A DNA stretch of 20,233 bases from Chloroflexota bacterium (lineage in GTDB: Bacteria; Chloroflexota; Dehalococcoidia; Tepidiformales; Tepidiformaceae). The stretch is taken from assembly GCA_963169135.1 (NCBI GenBank), contig CAUJEQ010000214.1, positions 1-20,233 on the forward strand, written 5' to 3'. Below, piece after piece: positions 14,851-20,233 of this stretch (position 1 is the first letter of the stretch; every line of letters starts with the position of its first letter). The position numbers and the translations under genes were made by a program. The notes beneath the pieces were generated by a model that worked only from the letters and a program-made list of their open reading frames with translations, was not told the origin of the DNA and did no database searches.

Positions 14851-16677
14851 GTGGACCAGTCCCGCATCCGCAACTTCTGCATCATCGCGCACATCGACCA
14901 CGGCAAGTCGACCCTGGCCGATCGCCTCCTCGAAACCACAGGCACCGTCTCGAAACGCGACATGTCGGAGCAGCTTCTCGATTCCATGGACCTCGAGCGC
15001 GAAAAGGGCATCACCATCAAGGCAGCCGCCGCCCGCATGAGCTATACCGCCAGCGACGGCGTCGAGTACGAACTGAACCTGATCGACACTCCCGGACACG
15101 TCGACTTCGCCTACGAGGTCTCCCGCAGCCTGGCCGCCTGCGAGGGCGCCCTCCTCGTGGTCGACGCTTCGCAGGGGATCGAGGCGCAGACTCTCGCCAA
15201 CGTCTACCTGGCGATGAACCAGGACCTCAGACTCATCCCTGTCCTCAACAAGATCGACCTCCCACACGCCGAGCCCGAGCGCGTCGCATCTGAGCTTCAG
15301 CGCGTCATAGGCTTCGATCCCGACGAAATCATCCATGCCAGCGCCAAGGAAGGCACCGGCGTCTCCGAAATCCTCGAGGCGCTTGTTGAGCGCATCCCGC
15401 CGCCGAAAGGCGACAAGGACGGCCCCCTCCGCGCCCTCATCTTCGATTCCAAGTACGACGCCTACAAAGGTGTTGTCGCGCACGTCCGCGTCTTCGAAGG
15501 CCACATGGCTGGCCGCAAGAACATGCTCCTCATGCAGACCGGTGCCGTCTTCGAACCGCTCGAATTCGGCACCTTCAGCCCGGCCATGCGCCCGCTCGCG
15601 GCCCTCGAATGCGGCGAGGTCGGCTACGTCGCCACCGGCTTGAAGGATGTCGCCGAATGCCGTGTCGGCGACACCATCACCATGGCCGCCGCACCCGCCC
15701 CCGAGCCGCTCCCGGGTTATCGCCAGGCCAAGCCGATGGTCTTCGCCGGCATCTACCCCACCGACTCCGACCAGTACCAGGAGTTGCGCGAAGCCCTCGC
15801 CAGGCTTGTCCTCAACGATGCCTCGCTGGTCTACGAACCCGAATCTTCCGTCGCGCTGGGCTTCGGCTTCCGCTGCGGCTTCCTCGGGCTCCTCCACCTC
15901 GAAATCGTCGGCGAACGCCTCGAACGCGAATACGGCCTCAGCCTCCTGACCACCGCCCCCAGCGTCGAATACCACGTGCAGACAACCGCGGACGAGGAAG
16001 TCCTGGTCGACAGTCCAGCCGACCTTCCCGACCCATCGAAGATCGCCGTCATCTCCGAGCCCTGGGCGAAGATCGATGTCATCACTCCCAGCCGCTACAT
16101 CGGCCAGGTCATGGAGCTTGTGACCACCCGCCGCGGGCAGTTTCTTCGCATGGAGTTCCTCGAAGCCGAAAGCGACCTCGCCCCCGGCGAGGCCCGGGTT
16201 CTCCTCGAATACGACGTCCCCATGGCCGAAATCCTGGTCGACTTCTACGACCAGCTGAAAGGCTCTACGAGTGGCTACGCCAGCCTCGACTACCACCTGA
16301 CCGACTACCGGCCCGCGCGCCTCGTGAAGGTCGATATCCTCGTCAACGGAGTGCCGGTCGATGCGCTTTCGCTCATCACCCACTCGAGCAACGCCGACCG
16401 CGAGGGCCGGCTCCTTGTTTCGAAGCTCAAGGACCTGATCCCCCGCCAGATGTTCGATGTGCCCATCCAGGCGGCCGTCGGCGGGAAGATCATTTCCCGC
16501 GAGACCATCCGCGCGATGCGGAAGAACGTCCTCGCCAAATGCTACGGCGGCGACATCAGCCGCAAGCGCAAGCTCCTCGAGAAGCAGGCCGAGGGCAAGA
16601 AGAAGATGAAGCGCGTCGGCAACGTCGAGATCCCTCAGGAAGCCTTCATGGCCGTCCTCCGCCTCCGCGATGGCTAG
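14851..16677 (+). CDS. lepA: Elongation factor 4 (LepA), ribosome-associated GTPase
   Basis: This 608-residue translational GTPase is near the usual 600. It acts on stalled or mis-translocated ribosomes. The G1 motif is in IIAHIDHGKSTLADRLLE, the switch and G3 are in KGITIKAAAARM and DTPGHVDF, and G4 is LNKIDLP. The EF-G-like domains follow, with LGFGFRCGFLGLLHLEIV and the LepA-specific C-terminal domain containing GGKIISRETIRAMRKNVLAK, CYGGDISRKRKLLEKQ, EGKKKMKRVG and EIPQEAFMAVL. The GTG start encodes MDQSRIRNFC, matching the conserved family N-terminus, so the start is secure. It appears monocistronic, with a -10 box 6 bases upstream and an independent gene 98 bases downstream. Confidence 0.98.
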   Translation: MDQSRIRNFCIIAHIDHGKSTLADRLLETTGTVSKRDMSEQLLDSMDLEREKGITIKAAAARMSYTASDGVEYELNLIDTPGHVDFAYEVSRSLAACEGALLVVDASQGIEAQTLANVYLAMNQDLRLIPVLNKIDLPHAEPERVASELQRVIGFDPDEIIHASAKEGTGVSEILEALVERIPPPKGDKDGPLRALIFDSKYDAYKGVVAHVRVFEGHMAGRKNMLLMQTGAVFEPLEFGTFSPAMRPLAALECGEVGYVATGLKDVAECRVGDTITMAAAPAPEPLPGYRQAKPMVFAGIYPTDSDQYQELREALARLVLNDASLVYEPESSVALGFGFRCGFLGLLHLEIVGERLEREYGLSLLTTAPSVEYHVQTTADEEVLVDSPADLPDPSKIAVISEPWAKIDVITPSRYIGQVMELVTTRRGQFLRMEFLEAESDLAPGEARVLLEYDVPMAEILVDFYDQLKGSTSGYASLDYHLTDYRPARLVKVDILVNGVPVDALSLITHSSNADREGRLLVSKLKDLIPRQMFDVPIQAAVGGKIISRETIRAMRKNVLAKCYGGDISRKRKLLEKQAEGKKKMKRVGNVEIPQEAFMAVLRLRDG

Positions 16678-16715
16678 CACGCCCCCCGGGAAACGCAGCC
16701 GAAATCTCTTCGTGC

Positions 16716-16721
16716 TACCGT
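16716..16721 (+). promoter_or_regulatory. Possible -10 box for the RAM-domain gene
   Basis: TACCGT would give a leader of about 48 bases before ATG 16776. The leader contains AGGAG and a short inverted repeat (ACGTG-TCGC-CACGT, 16741-16754) that could be a small hairpin or operator. No -35 element is apparent. Confidence 0.25.
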
Positions 16722-16775
16722 AGCCCCATCTCGCGGGCGCACGTGTCGCCACGTCTCGCAGGAGCTGGAACCGCC

Positions 16776-17015
16776 ATGATCAAAGCCTTCGTCCTTATCG
16801 TCGTTGACCCGGCCAGGACGGTCGACGTGTATGACCAGTTGCGCGCGGTCCAGGGCATCGCCGAGGTCTACCAGGTCATGGGCCCCTACGACATCGTGGC
16901 CGTCGTCGAGGTCCCCAACCTGACCGACGTGCCTTCGGTGATCAGCAAGCACATCCGCGCGGTTGAGGGCATCGAAAGCACCACCACCTGCGTTACCTTC
17001 CCCGAGGCGAGCTGA
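16776..17015 (+). CDS. Stand-alone RAM domain protein (Lrp/AsnC ligand-binding domain)
   Basis: This 79-residue protein consists only of the regulator-of-amino-acid-metabolism fold (PF01037). Its motifs are MIKAFVLIVVDPARTVDVYD, VQGIAEVYQVMGPYDIVAVV, the DVPSVISKHIRAVEGI helix and the final strand STTTCVTF. No helix-turn-helix precedes it in frame, so it is a single-domain form that oligomerises through the beta-sheet and may bind amino acids. It cannot bind DNA the way Lrp does. AGGAG (16760-16764) lies 11 bases before the ATG. It converges on the nucleoside hydrolase relic and cupin gene. Its target or partner is not shown by neighbours. Confidence 0.88.
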   Translation: MIKAFVLIVVDPARTVDVYDQLRAVQGIAEVYQVMGPYDIVAVVEVPNLTDVPSVISKHIRAVEGIESTTTCVTFPEAS

Positions 17016-17028
17016 GCGGTCGCACGGG

Positions 17029-17127
17029 TCATAGCCGCATCAGCTCGAAATGGCCTGCCGCGAGCAGGATGGCGGCGGCGTCGTCATGTCCGGGGTCGCA
17101 GTCGATGATGGCCTTCTGCAGTGCCAC
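17029..17127 (-). pseudogene. N-terminal relic of an inosine-uridine-type nucleoside hydrolase
   Basis: A 32-codon minus-strand frame from GTG 17127 reads MALQKAIIDCDPGHDDAAA, then ILLAAGHFELMRL, and stops at TGA 17029-17031. The DCDPGHDD run is the calcium- and ribose-binding signature (DxDPGxDD) that opens nucleoside hydrolases. The following helix AAAILLAAGHFEL also matches, but the gene ends where the next strand (GITTVxGN) should be. The remaining 280 or so residues are absent, because the convergent RAM-domain gene occupies the next bases. It lies directly after the cupin stop, in the same frame, as a former operon partner would. It is best read as a deletion remnant. A functional 32-residue peptide is unlikely. 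Confidence 0.7.
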
Positions 17128-17133
17128 CGCGGC

Positions 17134-17523
17134 TCAGCTCTCGCGCGGGTCCGGCACGTTCACCACGATCTGCTCCTGGCTGTTCCGCGCCAGCAGCAGC
17201 TCCGCCTCGCTCCCGGGGTCCAGGTTCTCTTCCAGGTGGACCTCATATGGCGGCACGAAGATGAAGTCTCCCGGCTCGGTGTCGACCACGTTCTCCAGGT
17301 TCGGCCCCCAGCGGAACCGCACCCGGCCCCGCAGGATGTAGATGCCCGACTCGTTTTCGCCGTGGTGGTGTGCTCCCGAACTCGCCCCGGGCGCGTTGAC
17401 CGCTGTGCCCATCCAGAGCCCTTCGCTCCCGGTGAGCGATGCCGAGACACCCGCCTCGCGCTTCATGCCGGGGGTCTGGGCAGTGCCGCTATCGCGTTCG
17501 CCGGGGCGTATGACTCTGACCAT
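17134..17523 (-). CDS. Cupin-domain protein
   Basis: This 129-residue single-cupin protein has motif 1 GASSGAHHHGENESGIYILRG, which supplies the metal-binding His/His/Glu. Motif 2, GDFIFVPPYEVHLEEN, supplies the last His. The order and 130-residue length fit small metal-binding cupins. The reaction is unknown, and neighbours only hint at a link with the nucleoside hydrolase relic after it. I prefer ATG 17523 (MVRVIRPGERD) because TACAAT (17531-17536) ends 7 bases upstream. The longer frame to 17550 would place the start inside that promoter. The preceding gene ends at 17559, so the cupin is probably its own short transcription unit. Confidence 0.82.
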   Translation of the reverse strand: MVRVIRPGERDSGTAQTPGMKREAGVSASLTGSEGLWMGTAVNAPGASSGAHHHGENESGIYILRGRVRFRWGPNLENVVDTEPGDFIFVPPYEVHLEENLDPGSEAELLLARNSQEQIVVNVPDPRES

Positions 17524-17530
17524 GCGCGGG

Positions 17531-17536
17531 ATTGTA
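17531..17536 (-). promoter_or_regulatory. -10 box of a predicted leaderless cupin-gene promoter
   Basis: TACAAT on the minus strand is followed by seven bases and ATG 17523. It is the same hexamer as upstream of glgP. It argues for the downstream ATG as the true start. Confidence 0.55.
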
Positions 17537-17558
17537 GCTGCTCCCGCCACGCCGCGTC

Positions 17559-18917
17559 CTAGAAAATCGGGCCTGCGTCCGAGGTCTCTTCCGTCGCTTC
17601 GCCCAGCAGGGTCTCGAGCGACAGGTGTCCGCTCCCAGACATAATCCGGCGCCGCAGCCCCAGCAGTGTCGCGTCGTCTGCCCCGCCGAGCACCCGTCGC
17701 ACCAGTTCGAACAGCGTCCTGCTCGTGAGCAGCGAATACCGGTAGTTCTCACAGGCGATGCGGAGCGGTTCGCTGAGTTCGTCCTCGCGCTGATCAGGGT
17801 CTTTTTCGCGGTACCCGTTCGCGATCACGATGCCTTTCGTGGCCGTCCCCTGCTTCAGCAGGTGCTCCTCCAGCCGCCGTTGCAGCCGCACGTACGGCCA
17901 CTCCACCACCTGCTCGCGATCGCTTTCGAATTCCACGAACGCCGCCACGCCCTCCGACTCGATCTGGAGCGGCTCAAGCTGCGCGCTCGTCACCACGAAC
18001 CCGAGCATCCGCAGCGACTCGGTGACCGCCTGCGCAAACGGTTGGCCGTCTTCCCACAGCAGCCGCCGATGCCGCGCGAGGTCGTCGTGGCGCTCTCGTA
18101 CCGCGGTGACGTGCGCCATCGCCTGGTCGGCCTCTGCCTGGGCCTCCTCGAGTTCCGCTTCCACCTGCTCCAGCCCCGGCAACGCCATCGACCGGACCCA
18201 GAGTGGCGCCTCGCTCAGGTACTCCGAACCCGAGAGCCGCCTGCACGCGTCGACAACGGCCTGCGCAAGCACCGTCCGGTTCGCCCCCGAAGACTCGTAA
18301 AGCACCGGGATGAACGTGACCAGCCCCCCGAGCACAGTGAACTCCATGCCAATGGGAATGCCCGCCCCGCCCTTCGCGATCGTGCGTCCGTGTCGCCGCA
18401 CCTCCGCCTGGCGGTCGTCGAACATGGCGCGGTAGGTCACTTCCTTGCGGTGCTCGCGGAGCACCTCGGAAAACGGGTGCTGTTCCGCCGCGATCCGCAC
18501 CGTCTTGCCCTCTGCCGCCTTCAGGAACGGGAGGCCCCAGGCCATGCCCGCCGGCGCCGGCAGCCAGTGGTAGCGGTCGCACCCCTCGAAGCCCAGCAGC
18601 CCGCCGATCGTGGTGTCGGGCCGCCCCAGCACAATCACCAGCCCACCAGCCTCCAGCAACCTGGCCGTCTCGTCGGCCCGCCGCCGCAGCTGCTCAGTCG
18701 CGCTCACGGCTGTCGCGGTTGTCGGGGCGTTCAGGACCGGGCGGCCGTCCTGCGCGTCGAAAGTCTTCGCGCCGGTCAGCAGGTCGTGCACATCGCGTGT
18801 GATGCTGGCCGGGTCGATGACAAGCACGTCGTAGTCGTTGTAGCTTGCCGCCGTCAAGGCGCTGTAGTTGTCGATTGCCACGTTGGGCAGCGGAAATCCG
18901 ATCGAGAGAATGCGCAT
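17559..18917 (-). CDS. Unrecognised 452-residue protein, galU partner; possible GATase1-like/coiled-coil/PDDEXK-like composite
   Basis: I do not recognise a named family. Residues about 1-230 look like an alpha/beta Rossmann-type domain: MRILSIGFPLP, YDVLVIDPASI, LLEAGGLVIVLGRP, AKGGAGIPIGMEF and GGLVTFIPVL. That order recalls class I glutamine-amidotransferase-like folds, but I see no Cys-His catalytic pair. Residues about 248-288 are a charged heptad-like coiled coil (LEQVEAELEEAQAEADQAMA). Residues about 289-410 recall PDDEXK-like domains: SLRMLGFVVT, VAAFVEFESDREQV, LQRRLEEHL, KGIVIANGYREKDPDQRE and YSLLTSRTLFELV. No signal peptide or membrane helix is present. ATG 18917 shares one base with the galU stop (TAATG), so it is translationally coupled to galU. 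The domain calls are inference. Confidence 0.6.
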   Translation of the reverse strand: MRILSIGFPLPNVAIDNYSALTAASYNDYDVLVIDPASITRDVHDLLTGAKTFDAQDGRPVLNAPTTATAVSATEQLRRRADETARLLEAGGLVIVLGRPDTTIGGLLGFEGCDRYHWLPAPAGMAWGLPFLKAAEGKTVRIAAEQHPFSEVLREHRKEVTYRAMFDDRQAEVRRHGRTIAKGGAGIPIGMEFTVLGGLVTFIPVLYESSGANRTVLAQAVVDACRRLSGSEYLSEAPLWVRSMALPGLEQVEAELEEAQAEADQAMAHVTAVRERHDDLARHRRLLWEDGQPFAQAVTESLRMLGFVVTSAQLEPLQIESEGVAAFVEFESDREQVVEWPYVRLQRRLEEHLLKQGTATKGIVIANGYREKDPDQREDELSEPLRIACENYRYSLLTSRTLFELVRRVLGGADDATLLGLRRRIMSGSGHLSLETLLGEATEETSDAGPIF

Positions 18918-19792
18918 TACCGGCCACCAGCCAGGAGAGTGTTGAGCCGCGCCGAAAGCGGCGCCGCCAGGTCTTCGCGTTGGAGCGCCGCCGCCACGTT
19001 GGCCACGATGTAGCCCAGTGGCCGTCCCGTATCGTACCGCGTCCCTTCGAACTGGTACGACCACACCGTCTCCCCGCTCGCGATCTGGCTCGCCAGAGCG
19101 TCCGTGATTTGCAACTCCCCGCCCTTTCCCGGCGGAACCCGGTCGATATGCTCGAAGATGCTCTCTGAGAGGACGTAGCGTCCGACGATCCCCAACCTCG
19201 AAGGTGCGTCCGCAAGTCGCGGCTTCTCCACCACCGCCCGGAGCCGCGCCGGGTTCGCCCCATCCACGGGGTCGACGATCCCGTATTGCGAAACGTCGGC
19301 GTCAGCCACCTGCTCGACCGCGATCACACTTCCCCGCGTCGCGTTGTACGCGCCGACGAGCTGGCCAACGCACGATCGCTCTCCCAGGATGATGTCGTCG
19401 GGGAACATCAACGCGAACGGCTGACCTTCCACGAACATTCGCGCGCAGTTCACCGCGTGTGCGATGCCCAGTTGGCGCTCCTGGTAGACGGCGTGGAACG
19501 TTGCCCGGCCGGCAATCTCCGCCAGCGAGTCCGCGAGCACCGGGTTCCCCGTGTCCCGGATCGTTGTCTCCACCCGGGCGCCAGCCTGGAAGTGCTCGAG
19601 GATCGACTCCTTGCCGTGCGCCACCACGAAGACGATTGTCGTAATGCCAGCCGCCAGCGCCTCTTCGACGCTGTACTGGATGAGCGGCCGGTCCACGATC
19701 GGCAGCATTTCCTTGGGGACCGCCTTGGTTGCCGGCAGCATCCGGGTGCCGAGGCCGGCTGCAAGGACGACTGCGGTGCTGATGTGGCTCAT
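18917..19792 (-). CDS. galU: UTP-glucose-1-phosphate uridylyltransferase
   Basis: This 291-residue nucleotidyltransferase makes UDP-glucose from UTP and glucose 1-phosphate. Signatures are VVLAAGLGTRMLPATKAVPKEMLPI (nucleotide-binding loop plus Lys, residues about 8-32), IVFVVAHGKESILEHF, MFPDDIIL with the metal-binding Asp pair (about 131-132), DVSQYGIV, VEKPRL and GGELQITDAL. GalU of bacteria is usually 280-300 residues, so it is complete. ATG 19792 starts the conserved MSHISTAVVLAAG. Longer upstream frames overlap the divergent infC promoter and are rejected. TACGAT ends 6 bases before the ATG. Product UDP-glucose could feed exopolysaccharide or glycogen synthesis. It is coupled to the unknown 452-residue gene. 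Confidence 0.96.
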   Translation of the reverse strand: MSHISTAVVLAAGLGTRMLPATKAVPKEMLPIVDRPLIQYSVEEALAAGITTIVFVVAHGKESILEHFQAGARVETTIRDTGNPVLADSLAEIAGRATFHAVYQERQLGIAHAVNCARMFVEGQPFALMFPDDIILGERSCVGQLVGAYNATRGSVIAVEQVADADVSQYGIVDPVDGANPARLRAVVEKPRLADAPSRLGIVGRYVLSESIFEHIDRVPPGKGGELQITDALASQIASGETVWSYQFEGTRYDTGRPLGYIVANVAAALQREDLAAPLSARLNTLLAGGR

Positions 19793-19798
19793 GCCGTG

Positions 19799-19804
19799 AT
19801 CGTA
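19799..19804 (-). promoter_or_regulatory. -10 box of a predicted leaderless galU promoter
   Basis: TACGAT on the minus strand is followed by six bases (CACGGC) and ATG 19792. No Shine-Dalgarno lies upstream. It shares the 96-base divergent region with the infC promoter. Confidence 0.55.
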
Positions 19805-19825
19805 GTGGCGCAGGTGATAAGCGGA

Positions 19826-19854
19826 TATACAGGAAAGGTGCGGGCTGCTAGCAT
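19826..19854 (+). promoter_or_regulatory. Possible infC promoter
   Basis: TATACA (19826-19831, four of six matches to TTGACA) and TAGCAT (19849-19854) are 17 bases apart. Transcription would start near 19861, giving a leader of about 28 bases that contains the GGGGAG (19879-19884) before the TTG start. This is the best two-element promoter seen in the window. Confidence 0.5.
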
Positions 19855-19888
19855 TGGAAGCTGTTTTCAAGTATTCCCGGGGAGCAGT

Positions 19889-20233
19889 TTGAGGAAACGA
19901 TCGAAGGTACCGCCAAAGCCAGCGCCGCCAGAGCCGCGCATCAACGAACGCATCCGCGTGCCGGAAGTCCGCTTGATCGACGAGGAAGGCCGCCAGGTCG
20001 GTGTCGTCAAGACCACCGAGGCGCTGGGCATGGCCCGAGAGCGCGATGTCGACCTGGTTGAGGTTGCCGCCCAGGCTTCCCCGCCGGTCGCTCGGCTGAT
20101 GGACTTCGGCCGCTTCAAGTACGAACAGTCCAAGAAGGAGCGCGAGACCAAGAAACACCAGCAGAATGTGCAGCTCCGCGAAGTGCGCATGAAGCCGAAA
20201 ATCGACGACCACGATATCGACTTCAAAACGCGG
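19889..20233 (+). CDS. infC: Translation initiation factor IF-3, 3' truncated
   Basis: The first 115 codons of IF-3 are present before the window ends. After a basic, proline-rich leader ((M)RKRSKVPPKPAPPEPR) comes the family start INERIRVPEVRLIDEEG. The N-domain follows (GVVKTTEALGMARERDVDLV, VEVAAQASPPVARLMDFGRF), then the linker helix KYEQSKKERETKKHQ and the first C-domain strand LREVRMKPKIDDHD. TTG 19889 is the chosen start. It follows GGGGAG (19879-19884) by four bases and precedes a natural basic N-terminus. ATT 19853 and GTG 19838 are in frame but lie in the promoter. IF-3 genes often use rare start codons. rpmI and rplT would be expected just beyond the edge. Confidence 0.95.
   Translation, partial: MRKRSKVPPKPAPPEPRINERIRVPEVRLIDEEGRQVGVVKTTEALGMARERDVDLVEVAAQASPPVARLMDFGRFKYEQSKKERETKKHQQNVQLREVRMKPKIDDHDIDFKTR

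Noticed and set aside
14650..16752. A 700-codon open frame on the minus strand opposite lepA
   Set aside because: lepA is unambiguous on the plus strand. The antisense frame is a by-product of GC-biased third positions, has no recognisable domain and low-complexity Glu/Asp/Val-rich composition.
18918..20212. N-terminal extension of galU up to 20212
   Set aside because: The extra 140 residues read antisense through infC and its promoter. GalU homology begins at ATG 19792.
1..20233. CRISPR arrays, tRNA or rRNA genes, insertion sequences, phage genes
   Set aside because: I saw no regularly spaced repeats, no tRNA cloverleaf with TTCRA-type T-loop, no transposase motifs and no terminal inverted repeats.

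Overview
The window is a gene-dense, GC-rich bacterial chromosome segment with 23 recognisable genes or gene remnants and no gap longer than about 120 bases. Several things suggest a Chloroflexota-type bacterium (inference): GC content is high, GTG and TTG starts are frequent, malate dehydrogenase is of the LDH-like type, MazG is fused to a tetrapyrrole-methylase domain, and a glycogen phosphorylase with a DUF3417-type N-terminus sits beside a GH57 enzyme. No 16S gene or other decisive marker is present, so the lineage remains open. No tRNA, rRNA, CRISPR array or insertion sequence was seen.

Layout. Bases 1-1689 (+) hold a cyclase-family enzyme (5' cut by the window edge), a PPOX-fold protein and a HAD hydrolase, tightly coupled. 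A small three-helix membrane protein (-) converges on them and shares a CTAG at the stops. Bases 2143-10547 (-) read as a long unit in the order glgP, GH57, glgA, Gfo/Idh/MocA oxidoreductase, methylase-MazG, thioredoxin-like protein, followed by a 12-bp hairpin. The first three genes form a glycogen/alpha-glucan block, with two of the later junctions overlapping by 4 nt. Bases 10667-12780 (+) hold a second HAD hydrolase and argH.

Bases 12810-14785 hold mdh (-) flanked by two toxin-antitoxin modules, both damaged. The RelE/ParE-type toxin has lost its last 16 or so codons to a one-base frameshift. The hicBA pair has a nonsense codon in hicB and an apparent 8-base deletion in hicA. Next come lepA (+), a stand-alone RAM-domain (Lrp/AsnC effector domain) gene (+), and a cupin gene (-) followed by a 32-codon relic of a nucleoside hydrolase. 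Then galU (-) is coupled to an unrecognised 452-residue protein. Divergent infC (+) runs off the right edge.

Two layers stand out beyond the gene list. First, six apparent transcription-unit heads (glgP, the relB-like gene, hicB, lepA, the cupin gene and galU) have a TANNNT -10 box ending only 6-7 bases before the start codon and no convincing Shine-Dalgarno. This predicts leaderless mRNAs, whereas several internal genes and mdh have good Shine-Dalgarno sites. Second, intergenic spaces hold decaying genes (toxin, hicB, hicA, nucleoside hydrolase) that a routine gene caller would miss or mis-bound. The least understood gene is the galU partner at 17559-18917, which looks like a GATase1-like/coiled-coil/PDDEXK-like composite.
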